This document shows positions 18,540 through 31,200 of a stretch of 64,000 nucleotides of DNA, in pieces. Under the pieces are notes generated by a model. The model did no database searches. It had not been told where the DNA came from and saw only the letters and a list, made by a program, of their open reading frames with translations. Position 1 is the stretch's first letter; every line of letters begins with the position of its first letter. The DNA is from Marinilabilia salmonicolor (GTDB lineage: Bacteria > Bacteroidota > Bacteroidia > Bacteroidales > Marinilabiliaceae). Both the position numbers and the translations under genes were made by a program. Where the stretch lies: positions 109,919 through 173,918 of the forward strand of contig NZ_PVTS01000011.1 in the NCBI RefSeq assembly GCF_003003035.1, in the 5' to 3' direction.

Positions 18540-20765
18540 CTAAAAGTCAGGGTTCAGATTCTCCCATTCAACGTCCCACGTTCCATCATCGGGAAACCCC
18601 GGGTTCTTTATTTCACACCCTTCCCACCCGGCGCACATCAAGGCAATGGTTTTTAGAAAACCGCCGTTTCCGGGAAGATATACTTTCAAACGATCATCCT
18701 GATAATTGTGTCCGTTCTTCAAGTAAGTATTTTTTTGAACATTCATTAACAGAGCTTCAAGAGCTATCTCGGGCTCATTCAGTCTTGCAGCGCACATGGC
18801 CACCATTGGATAATCCCATCCCCAGGTATGTTCCCAATTCCAGTTCTTCATTATTAAGTCCAGGGTATTCCGCATAATTGCAGTATCCACCTTTTCCCAA
18901 AGAGGCAGCATTCCGTATGTTCCCAATACCATGGGATGATCACGCATATTCTCCGGTTCTGAATAGGAATCAGGGGCATTTCCAATTCCCAGATACACAC
19001 TATCCATTGATACCGGAGCTTTTAATTTAGTCCGGACTTCTTCCCACTTTTCATCGGGCTCCTCCTGTAAGCGTTCCTTCCATTTTTGGGCAATCGACAA
19101 ACCCCAATGCCAGTAGGCCAACTCGAAAGGAGGATTTTCTGTGGTTTCACGATCCCAATGTTCCTGAGCCGGAATCAAAGGTGGTTTAAGATGATAAGTA
19201 TCTGAAACCTCATCATAAACGGCAAAGTCGGCCATAAAATCAGCTGTGGCAAAAACCAGATAATCATATTTATTAAGTGTCTCTTCAGTTGGATTGGCCT
19301 GGTATTGCTGTTCGGCGAGATAAATAAAATGTGGTTGCTGCCAAACCAGGTAAGAACCGATGGAGGAAGGACTGTTAAACCCATCAGGCCCTGTCATCTT
19401 GGGCCATCGTACCCCTTTGTATCCCTGTAAATTGGTAAAATCAACGGCAGTCCGGTAAATATCGCTGTAAAACTCCAGTTGATCTTCAACATAATCAGTT
19501 CTTTGCCAATTGTAATAATGAGCGCTGTGCCACCATATCATTTCCAGATGAAACTTTCCAAACCAACTGTTAAAAACAAGACCCGTTTCCTGTGGGGGGA
19601 GATTTCCTGAACCATTTATCTTGGTCAGATATTGAGACAAGACCGTTCGTCGCTCCAGCTCCCGGGCCCTCGGATCGGTACATTTTGAAAAATCAACAGC
19701 CCCTCCTGTAGTCCAGAATTTCTCCCATTCTTTTTCATTGTTTTTTTCTGTTTCTGCAAACCCCGGAACATCAATATCCTCATCCGATGCAGAAAATAAG
19801 CAGCTAAATTCCAATGCCTGCTGATCAGGATTTGGGGTCAACAAAAAGCAGTGTGCTTCAGTTTTTTCAAACACAGCACCTCCTTTCCACCGGATATCTG
19901 TAAAATATTCATCCTCATCAAGAATACGTCTGATTGCAGCATGACCGTCCTCATTGACTTGCAATATTGAATGATGCTTATTGGGCGAACCAAAATCATA
20001 TCCGGGACCTGTATGAACCGGGGCACCATAAGGGAAAAGCCATTCAACAGACAGCTGTTGAGATTCAATCAGCGGAGATTCAATTCGGGCCGAGATTAAA
20101 TCTTTTTCCTGATGAACAAAAAGTTTTACAGTGATTGGCTGACCTTCAACCTCAAATTCACTGTAAAGTTCGCCCCGCCATAAATCGAGTTTTTGTTCCG
20201 GGCTTTTCACATCCTCAATCACGATTTCTTCACCATTGGACTTAATTATTTTCAGACGAATAATACCCAGGTGAAGCCGATGTGGATTGGAACGAAAATA
20301 ATCTGCCGCCTCCATAGCACGGGGCGACGACTCAATCTGGTCTTCATAAGGAACCTCCCGTCCTTCTACTTCATGAGAACGATAAGTCTCTTTCCGTTGA
20401 TACTCGGGAGCATTGGCAATACTCCTGAAATGAGGTAATGATTGTACATGATGGGGGAAGTCCGCACTGTCATATTTTTTATTTGGAATGGTATGCCACC
20501 CCCAGTTGGACATGGTACCTAAAGGAATTCCTTTTTCATATTCCTTATAGAAAGTCTGAAGCCCTGTAACATCTGCAGTAAAAGCAAAATTACCGTTACC
20601 TGCCGATAATGGTGTCATGGGGTCAAACTCTTCAACCACAATATTGTGACGATTAACAAGGGCAAAACGATCAATTTTATTGGTCTCCATCGGTGATTGA
20701 CAAGAAGAAAAAAACAGAAGAAAAAAGGAAAAAAGCGTAATGACTATTTTACCGCGATAATGCAT
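18540..20765 (-). CDS. Putative six-hairpin (alpha/alpha)6 glycosidase lipoprotein, GH65/GH95-like
   Basis: 741 residues. The signal ends at Cys22 (FFLLFFSSC), giving a lipoprotein. The N-terminal part (LVNRHN, then DPMTPLSAGNGNFAFTADVT) and the beta-sandwich to about residue 350 lead into a helical domain with the pattern of six-hairpin glycosidases: GYKGVRWPKMTGPDG, SPSSIGSYLVWQQPHFIYLA and a likely acidic catalytic region PAQEHWDRETTENPPFELAYW. Proteins of this type are often labelled GH65-like. I cannot assign a reaction or sugar; an unassigned family is possible. It is the upstream partner of the GH31 gene on the minus strand at the edge of the PUL, so co-regulation is plausible. Confidence 0.7.
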   Translation of the reverse strand: MHYRGKIVITLFSFFLLFFSSCQSPMETNKIDRFALVNRHNIVVEEFDPMTPLSAGNGNFAFTADVTGLQTFYKEYEKGIPLGTMSNWGWHTIPNKKYDSADFPHHVQSLPHFRSIANAPEYQRKETYRSHEVEGREVPYEDQIESSPRAMEAADYFRSNPHRLHLGIIRLKIIKSNGEEIVIEDVKSPEQKLDLWRGELYSEFEVEGQPITVKLFVHQEKDLISARIESPLIESQQLSVEWLFPYGAPVHTGPGYDFGSPNKHHSILQVNEDGHAAIRRILDEDEYFTDIRWKGGAVFEKTEAHCFLLTPNPDQQALEFSCLFSASDEDIDVPGFAETEKNNEKEWEKFWTTGGAVDFSKCTDPRARELERRTVLSQYLTKINGSGNLPPQETGLVFNSWFGKFHLEMIWWHSAHYYNWQRTDYVEDQLEFYSDIYRTAVDFTNLQGYKGVRWPKMTGPDGFNSPSSIGSYLVWQQPHFIYLAEQQYQANPTEETLNKYDYLVFATADFMADFAVYDEVSDTYHLKPPLIPAQEHWDRETTENPPFELAYWHWGLSIAQKWKERLQEEPDEKWEEVRTKLKAPVSMDSVYLGIGNAPDSYSEPENMRDHPMVLGTYGMLPLWEKVDTAIMRNTLDLIMKNWNWEHTWGWDYPMVAMCAARLNEPEIALEALLMNVQKNTYLKNGHNYQDDRLKVYLPGNGGFLKTIALMCAGWEGCEIKNPGFPDDGTWDVEWENLNPDF

Positions 20766-20863
20766 ATCAAAAGAGAATTTGAATCATAAATCAGATTAAA
20801 AATAGGAATATAAATCGGATATCTTTTAAATTGGCTGTAATTTTAAGTAACGTTTATTTCATC

Positions 20864-20990
20864 CGTATAAAATTTATTTTTCAAAGTCGGATGGAACTCG
20901 CATGGTTGATTGTTTACATTCTCTTTTGAGGCAACCGTTGCCATGCTCGTTTCATCCGTATAAAATTCATCTAAGTTATTGATCTGATAA
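20864..20990 (+). repeat. PUL stem element, copy D
   Basis: TCGGATGGAACTCGCATGG, spacer, TTACATTCTCTTTTGA, palindrome GGCAACCGTTGCC (20930-20942), ATGCTCGTTTCATC. The phrase TCATCCGTATAAAATT occurs on both sides (about 20859 and 20951), as if one full unit plus the start of another were present. It lies upstream of the six-hairpin glycosidase gene. Confidence 0.75.
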
Positions 20991-21018
20991 AAAAAGTATT
21001 TAAAATTACACTTTCTTC

Positions 21019-21744
21019 ATGTCCCCCGACAAACGAAAACACAGAGGCCCGGCACCGAAGGACCACCTCCTTTTTTCACCGGAACAGGTTATTATCCTGA
21101 AAAAAGCTGCAGCAGATTACTGCTGGCTACTCGACCGGAACTATTCACCCAAAGCTGCTCTTAAGTTGGTGGGCGACAAATTCAAATTACAGGAAAGACA
21201 GAGACAGGCTCTTGACCGGTGCTGTCAACCACTCAGCCTGGCTGAACCTGTCAAACAAAAAGAAATCAAGACGAGCGCCTCCTTCAAAGACCAAACCGTT
21301 ACAATAGATGGTTTCAATCTGCTGATTATTCTGGAAGCTGCCCTCAGCGGAGCCCCCCTTTTCAAAGGTAGAGACTCTCTGATCCGCGATATCTCCGGGC
21401 TGCACGGATCCTATCGAAAAATCACTGAAACACCACGGGCCATAGAATTAGTGGCAGACTTTCTTAGAACTCATCAGCCGACTCAGGTATTTTGGATTTT
21501 CGACAAACCGGTAAGCAACAGTGGCCGCTTGGCCAAACTGGTCGATGAAATCGGTCAAAAAGCAGGTATTTGTTGGAGCACCTCTCTTGAAGACCAGACC
21601 GACAACAAAATTGCACATGCCGACGGAATTGTTATCTCATCCGACTCTCAAATCCTTTTGCAATGCGAAAAATGGTTTAATCTTTCTGCTCACATAATTG
21701 AAGAGACGATTCCTGACAAGTGGATGATTGACATCTGGAAATAG
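21019..21744 (+). CDS. DUF434 domain-containing protein
   Basis: 241 residues, no signal peptide or membrane segment, so cytoplasmic. The N-terminal HRGPAPKDHLLFSPEQ with the following LKKAAADYCWLLDRNYSPKAALKLVGDKF is the DUF434 signature. The C-terminal two thirds begins at VTIDGFNLLIILEAALSG and contains LHGSYRK and FDKPVSNSGRLA, the partner domain usually found with DUF434 (DUF5616). The Asp/Asn-rich layout (DGFN, DKPVSNS, SSDSQIL) recalls PIN-like or Toprim-like nucleases, but that is a guess. It stands alone between the PUL and the adhesin locus; no function is known to me. Confidence 0.85.
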   Translation: MSPDKRKHRGPAPKDHLLFSPEQVIILKKAAADYCWLLDRNYSPKAALKLVGDKFKLQERQRQALDRCCQPLSLAEPVKQKEIKTSASFKDQTVTIDGFNLLIILEAALSGAPLFKGRDSLIRDISGLHGSYRKITETPRAIELVADFLRTHQPTQVFWIFDKPVSNSGRLAKLVDEIGQKAGICWSTSLEDQTDNKIAHADGIVISSDSQILLQCEKWFNLSAHIIEETIPDKWMIDIWK

Positions 21745-22278
21745 CCGAAAAACACATCCCAAGACATAAACCACACCACTTAAGATTATTTAAAAAACAT
21801 TTGTTTAATCTAATTCAGAACTCCGTTTATCCACAAATACAACACATTCACCATATTTTTCTGAAAACCAGATAGATTAACCCCCAAATCAGGTAACATA
21901 TTAATTATATTTGGCGTTCAAAAGATAGGAGTGAACATTTTTGGAAAAACACATCTTCCATACAAGATTATTTCCTGATCACTCCTGATTTTCACAATTT
22001 TTAAGGGCCATAAATGCGTACTCCGGTATTTTACCGGTAAGTGCATTGGATTGTCATACTCTGAAGAGTTGAATTAAACCGACAATATTATGAAAAGGGC
22101 CCCAAAAAATTCCGATTACAGAGAGACCTCTCGTTTTTTTAACATTCCCATTATTATCCCCGGTAAGTTGCATTGGCATCTCATAATGTTCCTGTTTTTG
22201 TGAGTGAAGAAAAGCTATTGCACCTTTCGCTGTAACCCAACACTAATTTGATACCAATTCCCCAAAAGACCACATACT
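21745..22278. other. Intergenic region before the giant adhesin
   Basis: 534 bases with no gene that I recognise. It holds a spaced direct repeat: CCGGTAAGTGCATTGG at 22034-22049 and CCGGTAAGTTGCATTGG at 22160-22176, each followed a few bases later by TCAT. The rest is AT-rich and should contain the promoter of the 11-kb adhesin gene, but I find no convincing -33/-7 pair. Confidence 0.55.
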
Positions 22279-25200
22279 ATGAAGAAACTTCTACCCCTGA
22301 TCATTTTCCTGACAACTTTTACTGCAACCTTTGCCCAGGAAGGCACCAAACAGCTGATGCCGAATGCCAATGACCGATTATTTATCGAGTTTAATGTTTT
22401 TGATGACAGCAACTTCGGTCTCTACGATTGCGATGAACACGAACGCATCAATATTTTCCTGAATGCAGGGGAAAAAATGTTTTTTGGAATGAGAATGGTC
22501 AATCACAATTATGGTGGTTCCGTTCATACGGATCCGGATTATATGTCTTTCAGGATTATTGATCCGGATGGTCAGATATTCTTCCCATCAACCACTATGC
22601 CTGAAGATGGAGATCCTGGGTACATTAACAGTTACTCTGAAGCAATATCAGGTCCAAACGGTGCATTTCTCAACAACACATTGATTACCACTGGCTACCC
22701 TCCTATTTACTTTACTGCATCAAAAACAGGAAATTACAATATCCAGTTTCAAACCTGGGGCAGCAACCATCGAACCAATGGAGATAACTCAGTTTACAGA
22801 CGCCGTTTTGCCCTTGAGTATTTTGATGTGACTGTTACCGATAGCGAGAACAACATCATCTCCAATCCCGGAGAGCCCAATAAATCTGCGGGTCGCTTGT
22901 GGTCTTACGGATGGCAGCTCACCAACACAAGTTTCTACGATTACCGGGTAAACGCGCACTTTTACGTATTCACCTCCGACGAGTTCATCAACAAGGTCAA
23001 CTTCCGGATGTATCCCTATTCCTTTGTTTTTGTGGCCAATCGATATGGAATTACGCCCTACTCGGAGGAAAACTACATCAAACGGGTACAAAGTATGGAA
23101 GGCGACCAGGTAAGCGGAGAAGACCTGGCAGAATACAAAGTATTCCTAAATGATCCCGACCGCAGCGTGTGGCCCAATACCCGACTGGCGCCACCCACCG
23201 TTCAGGTGAAAGCCGAGGATCAGCTTTATATGGATTATCAGTATAATCGATACCCGGCCTACAGCGACATCGACCGGGGAACCATCCTACTGGAAAAAAA
23301 CAATGAATCCTGCCCGCACGAAGACATCACTTTTTTCAGCATCGAAACCAACATAGAAGGCTACACAGCCATTATGCTTGATCTGGATGGCGATGGAGAA
23401 TATTCAGCCGAAGGCAGTGACCGGGTCATCTATCGGGAACTGAAAAAAGGACTCAACTATGTGCTCTGGGATTTCAAAACAGATGGTGGAGCCGAAGTCG
23501 CTGATGGAGAATACTCTGCATCCGCAACGTTCTTCGGACGGGGTCCGGCCCATTTCCCCATGTACGATGTGGAACAAATGGATGGTATTACCACTTCGTC
23601 CATCCGCCCATTTAACCGCCTGAACACTACCATTTACTGGGATGACAGTCAGATTGACTATTGGGGAGATTACACCGGGCAGGGAAGAATGGATGGAACA
23701 GCACAAAAACAATTAAAAATATCAACAAACACTCCAAGAAACTGGGTTTATCATGGAGCTTGGCAAGGATTCAGTCACAATGGTGAAGAGAACACGCTAA
23801 ATACCTGGTTCAACGCCATCGACCTGGGGTACAATGACATCGTTTTCGAGGTGGCACAAAGCGATACCAAATGCCTCAACGGGGAAGCTCCCTGGGTGGG
23901 CGACGTTTACAAGGAAGGCCCTAAAAACAATGACCTTATCTTTGAAGCAGCAGACTTTGACCCCAAGTTTTCTCATCCTGCAAATACACAATTCCAATCC
24001 ATCAGAATTACCTCTCTTCCTGAAATCGGAGAACTTCGCTACAATGAGAGCCCCATTTCTGTACCACTGGAAGTTACGCGGGGAAATCTTACAAATCTTA
24101 CCTACACCCCTCCCACCGATTGGATTGGCAAAACACCATTTACCTGGGAAGCCTTTGATGGCACACTCTGGAGCAACAACGAGGAGGCAGTTTACTGCAT
24201 CATCAACTCTGCTCCCACCATTACCGAAATTGACGACCAGGTACTTTGTACCAACAGCGAAACCCAGCCCTTAAACTTTACCGTGGGCGACGACGACACC
24301 GCCCCCGATGAACTTACCATCACAGGATTCTCGGCCAATCCATCTGTTGTACCTCACAGCGGCATTGAAATAGAAGGAACCGGAAGCGACCGAACCGTTA
24401 CCATCAAGCCTGTACCTTACGAATCGGGTCATGCCATCATTTACCTGATGGTGGAAGACGGCCTCAGTCAGACCATCGAAGAGTTTGCAGTAACCATTGC
24501 CCCCAGCCTGCAGTTTTCGGGCGACACCTCTCTTTGCGTGAACGACCCGCTTCAGCTTATTGCCGAAGAATTTGGGGCTGACAGTTATTCCTGGAGTTTC
24601 GATAACAGTATAATTTCGACAGAACGCACCGTTGAGCAAACATCCGGCAATGTCAATTATGGCGAATGGTCACTCTCCATCGAAAAATATATTGAAGAAC
24701 ACGACATCACCTGTACCTCTACCCGCAATTTTAATGTCACCTACTCGCCCAACACCAATTTTACGGGCGACCAGGATGTATGTGTTGGGCAAGAAATTTC
24801 TCTAACTGCCGATGAAGTGAATGCTATTTACCAATGGCGAAGAGGCGGAACCGACATTGAATCACAAAACACCGGTACATTTTCCAAAGAGGCTGCTCTG
24901 GCCGACGACGGAAACGACTACACCCTATGGGTAAACAAAGATGGTTGCCAGTGGGAATCTGATCCGTTTGCCATCTCCGTAGTAGTAATGCCCTCCACAG
25001 GACTAACCATCACTCCCGGAACGGTTGATCCCGGACGCGACGGTGAATTCGTCATTAACAGCACAGAAAACGGTTTTCTTTACAGAGCTTACTACGAAGG
25101 TGCTGAAATCGCATCCGCAACCTCAACAGGAGGGGAACTGTCCATGACCATCCCCGCCCAGTATCTGGAAATTGGTGAGAACACCTTTGAGCTGACAGTG

Positions 25201-28200
25201 GACAACACCAATTGTGAAGTCCCGCTGACCAATCCGGGAATCATTAACGTCAACGAACCCGGAATTACGGTTTCACCTGTCACATTATCCACATCAGAGG
25301 ATGGTGCAACTCAGACTTTTTCTGTTGTGCTAAACACAGCACCACTTAATACTGTGAGCATAGATCTTTATTCTGATGACGAAACAGAAGGAACCATAGC
25401 TCCCGAAACACTGACCTTCGATGCAGGGAGTTGGGACACTCCGCAAACCGTAACGGTAACTCCTGTCAGAGAATGGGAAGTGGATGGAGACATCAGTTAT
25501 TCCATCATCCTGGAACCGGTTATCAGTGATGATACTTATTACAGCGACATGAATCCTGACGATGTGAGCGTGACCAACACCAATGTGGATGTTGCCGGCA
25601 TCAACATTTCGCACTCAGAACTGACCACCTCTGAAGCCGAAACTACTGCTGACTTCACAGTGGTGCTGACTTCAGTACCATCAGTGGCAGTCAGGGTTGA
25701 ATTTTCAGGACTTGACGCTTCTGAAGGAAGCATGAGTACCAACGAACTGATATTCGATGCAACCGACTGGAATGTACCTCAAACCATCACCATCACAGGG
25801 GTGGATGATGACATAGACGACGGTCTGCAATCTTACACCCTTCAGGGAACGGTTATCAGTGGAGATAATAATTATGATGATATGGCCATAAGCAGCATTA
25901 CCGTTAATAACGAGGATGACGACAATGCAGGACTCAACATCAGCGAAACAGCCGTAACAACCTATGAAGACGAGACACAACCATCGGCTACGTTTGAGAT
26001 ATCCTTAAACAGTGAACCCGAATCTACTGTAACGATGAATCTTTCATCTACCAATTCAGATGAAGGACAGTTACCCACCACATCTCAAACACTTACTTTT
26101 AACAACGCCAACTGGAGCACCGCCAAAACAGTAACCATCAACGGAGTGGATGATGACATTGATGATGGAGACCAGACTTACGTCATCAACATTTCAACAT
26201 CAGCCACCGATGTCAATTACAACAGCCTTTCTGCCGCTGTTAATGCCACCAATGTGGATGATGACCAGGCAGGCATCAGCGTTTCCGAAAACTCCATTGA
26301 AACCTCTGAAGATGAAACTACTGCTACGTTCTCAGTTGTTTTGGACTCCGAACCGGTTAGTGATGTCACCATCGACATTACCTCTTCCGACACAGAAGCT
26401 GCCGAAAGCACCATTTCTGCTTCACAACTGACCTTTACACCGGCCAATTGGAATACGGCACAGGAAGTAACCGTTTCAGGCGTGGATGACCATCTCATTG
26501 ACGGAGACCAGAACTATACCATTACGCTCTCGGTAAACAACGGAGATGCCAATTATCGGACCTTAGGGGATATTTCCATTGATGCCACCAACACTGACAA
26601 TGATGTGGCAGCAATAATGGTTTCCAAAACCACATTGCAGACAAGTGAAGACGGAGCATCTGATAATTTTGATATCCGACTGTCAGCTCAGCCGGAAAGC
26701 AATGTGACCATTACCATAAACGGACTGGACGCATCGGAAGGAAGCCTGAGCAACTCATCGCTAACTTTCACTCCGGGAAACTGGAATACCAACCAGACGG
26801 TCACCGTAACAGGTGTTAATGATGAAATTGCAGACGGAAACATTGTTTACACTTTAACCACGACTGCATCCAGCAGCTACACCCCGTTTAATGGCATTAA
26901 TGCGGACGACATTGAGGTAACCAACCTGGATAACAATACAGCAGGTATCAGTGTCTCTCCCGCGAACATCAATCTCAGCGAGGGAGAAAACGCAACTTTC
27001 AGCATTTCGCTGAGTTCGCAACCTACCTCTGATGTAACCATCACTCTTTCATCCTCCGATGAAAATGAGGTCACCGTTTCACCCGGTAGTGTTACTTTTT
27101 CACCATCCGACTGGGCTGCCAAAAACGTAACTATCACTGCCATCAACGACCTGATTGATGACGGAGACCACAGCTACACCATCACTACCTCAAACGCATC
27201 AGGAAGTGAACCCAGTTACGGTGGAATGGCTGTAGATAACATCAATGTATACATTACTGATGTTCATTCAGCAGGTGTCACCACATCGGTCGTTTCAGGC
27301 AATACCACTGAAGCCGGTGGAACAGCCGCCTTTACGGTGGTACTTGAATCCAAACCCACAGCAAATGTGGAAATCACAGCAACATCTGATAATGCCACCG
27401 AAGGCCAGGTTGCCAGCGGCACACTTACCTTTACCCCTGCCAATTGGGATACCCCGCAAACAGTTACCATCATGGGTATGGACGATGACATTGACGATGG
27501 AAATCAGAACTATAACATCAATGTGGAAGTAACCAGCGCTGACAGTAATTATGATACTGCTTTCGATACATCTTTTACCTTAGTCAACGAAGATGATGAC
27601 ACAGCAGGTCTTACCATCGTGCAAAACACGCCGCTTGGGACCACCGAGGCCGGAGGAACAGCCACATTTACCGTTGTGCTTGATTCGGAACCGGTATCAG
27701 ATGTAACCGTTGCCTCTTCATCCAACACAACACCCGAAGGCCGGGTAACCAGTGGAAACACATTAACATTCACTCCATCCAATTGGAATACTCCGCAAAC
27801 CGTTACCATTACCGGACAGGATGATGCTATTGACGATGGAAATCAGGAATATCAGATTGACATAGAAATAAGCAGCGCTGACACAAATTACGGAAGTAAT
27901 CTGAATACTTCGCTTTCTCTGAGTAACGAAGATGATGATGCATTTGGAGTAACCCTCTCTCCGGTCACTTCTGTATCCGACAGACTGGAGACCAGTGAGG
28001 ACGGCGGACAAGCAACATTTACCGTGGTTTTGGAAAGTGAGCCCACCCATCAGGTATCTTTCAACTTTGTTTCCGGCGAAACGGGTGAAGGAACAGTCAC
28101 TTCAAGTGTTGCGTTCTCTTCTTCAGACTGGAATACACCCAAAACCATTACAGTAACGGGAGTCAACGATGATGTGGATGACGAAGACCAGGATTATATG

Positions 28201-31200
28201 GTCAGCATTACCACCAGCAGCAGCGACAACAACTACAACAACCTGTCTTTCAATGACATTTATCTGACTAATATTGATAATGATGATGCAGGAATTGTAC
28301 TCTCAAAAACTGCTTTCGAGACTTCAGAACCTGATGTTACCGACAACCTCTCCATCAGTTTACAGTCTGAACCAACATCGGATGTAACCATTTCTTTTGA
28401 TTCTTCGGATGAAACAGAAGGGACAGTTGCACCGGAAACTCTTACTTTCAGCCCCGGCAACTGGGATGTTAATCAGGAGGTAGTCATTACAGGTCAGGAT
28501 GATGCAGTCATGGATGGAGACATCAACTACAACATAACCATCTCTGTATCATCAAGTGACAACAATTACAGCAACTTGTCGGACCAAACACTTCCGGCAA
28601 TTAATAACGACAACGACCTGGCCGGAATCACGGTTACCCCGACAGCAGGATTATACACCAGTGAAACAGGTGTAACCGCAGGTTTCAGCATAACACTCAA
28701 TAGTGAGCCTACAGAGGAGGTTCGTATATCTCTTACATCATCAGATATCACTGAAGGAGTTATTACTGCTGTTAGCCGTGGTACTGTAGATACTGATGCC
28801 AATTCAGCTACCATTACTTTCCAGCCGGATGAATGGAATGATGCAGTGGAAATCACTGTTACCGGCCAGGATGACGAAATTGATGATTCGGATGTGGCAT
28901 ACAACATCATTACGCAAGCTGCAGTAAGTGCAGACAATGATTACAACAATCATTCTGTTTCCGACGTATCCCTGACCAACCAGGACAACGATGCTTACGG
29001 AACAACGGTCACTCCTCAGGATATCGCACTTGATGAAGATGGAGCAGCAAAAAGCTTTACCATTGTACTGAAAAGTCGTCCCACCTCGGATGTCACCTAT
29101 AACCTAACGGCAGAAACAGACGGACGTGCCACTGTTTCACCGGAATCCGTAACCTTTAGCACAGAAGGAAATGACTGGCAGACGCCTAAGGAGGTTACCA
29201 TCACCCCGGTCAACAATGACATTGATGACGGAAATCTTACATTTACTGTGGTTCCCGGAAAAGGAGACACCGAAGATGCTCAATACAAAAATCATTCACC
29301 GGCCAGCGTATCGGTCACTTTAACTGATGAGGATATTTCCGAAGTTGATATATCCGAACCATCAGGTCCGACATCCGAAGGAGGTGCCGAGGCACATTTC
29401 TCCATGGGACTGAAAAGTGCACCTGGAGCTCAGATTTTGTTTGTTATGAGTTCCTCTGATACATCCGAAGGAAAAATCACCAATATTTCCGGTGGTAGAG
29501 GAACCATCGATTCACCTAACAATCAGGCCTCTGTTACCTACGATGACACCAACTGGTCAGAACCTGTTACCATCACAGTAACAGGCCAAAACGATGAAAT
29601 GGCTGATGGCAATCAGACCTACTACATTAATTTTGAGCCGATAGTTGGTGGCACCAGCAGTTATAACGGTATGCTGCCCGACCCTGTGACTTTTGTCAAC
29701 CAGGACAACAACACTGCAGGTTACATGGTCAGCCCCTCTGGCGGACTGGAAATTACCGAAGCAGGACAGAGTGATAGTTTCACCATTTCGCTGAATACTC
29801 AGCCCGAAGGAAATGTGGTCATCAATCTCTCTTCGGACGACACAACGGAAGGAGTCATTACCGCCGTTTCCGAAGGACGAGGCACTGTAAATGTGGCCGA
29901 CAACGAAGCCACTGTTACATTCAATACCACCAACTGGGATATTCCTGCAACTGTTACCCTCACAGGAGTGGACGATGAAGAGCAGGATGGTGATGAAACG
30001 TTCAACATCAGCACCTCTTACGACGATATACTGACAGAAGACGAAAACTACAAAATAGAAATCAGTGATGTTTCTGTTACAAACACAGATGATTTCACTC
30101 CCCGCCCGCAGGATGATGCAGCAACGACAGACCAGGAAACGCCTGTAAACATTGATATTTTGGCCAATGATGCAGGACTGGAGTATGGTGCAACCGTTGC
30201 CATTGTTTCGCAACCCGAACATGGCGAAGCAACGGTCAATCCCGACAACACCATCACGTTCACTCCCGACCGGATGTACCATGGAGCTTTTTCATTGGAA
30301 TATGAGATAACCAATTCCATCAATCAGTCTGCTACCGCGATGGTCAGCATCAACGTTACGCACATCAACGTAACGCCTGTGGCCAACGACGACAGCAGAG
30401 GTACAAGTATCAACACCCCGGTGGAGGTGGATGTCCTGATGAATGATGAAAACCTCTTTGATGGCCCGATAAACATAACCATTGCAGACGCATCTGCTAC
30501 CAATGGAACAGTTTCAGTTTCATCAAACAGCAGCATCGCATTCTCTCCCGATCAGGATTTCACGGGAATCACCACTTTCAGCTACCGCATAACGGATAAC
30601 GAAGGTGATAGCGATGAGGCTAACGTAACCATCCATGTGAGAGAAGAGAATCACCAACCGGTGGCCAATGATGACGAGCTGATAACTTACACCAATACCC
30701 CGGCAAACATTGATGTATTGAGCAACGACAGCGGTCTGGAAGACGGTTTGCAAAACTTCAGCATCTTTGCGCAACCTGCCAACGGAACCATCAGCATCAA
30801 CAGCAACCGGACCTTACATTACGTTCCGGATGCCGATTTCACCGGTAATGACCTTTTGATTTACCAAATCGAAGATGTGGACGGTGATTATGCCCTTGGC
30901 GTGGTCAATATCCAGGTATTGGAAACACCCGATGCCACCCCGGTTGCCAATGATGTGGCTGTTGCTACAGAATTTGAAACCCCGGTAACCATTGACATAC
31001 TGTTCAACGACACTGGTCTGGAAGATGGAGTGGCAGGCATTACCATATCACCTCAACCAGTCAATGGCACTGCTCTCATAAATGCAGATTTCACCATCAC
31101 ATACACGCCCGATGCCGGTTTCAGTGGCACTGAGACTTTTGGGTACCAGGTTTGCGATCAGGACGGAGATTGTGCTTCGGCAAACATCACCGTAACTGTA

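Noticed and set aside
29557..30282. 241-codon open frame on the minus strand within the adhesin gene
   Set aside because: It is antisense to the repeat region, no signal or family motif; similar antisense frames recur in each repeat because of the codon bias.
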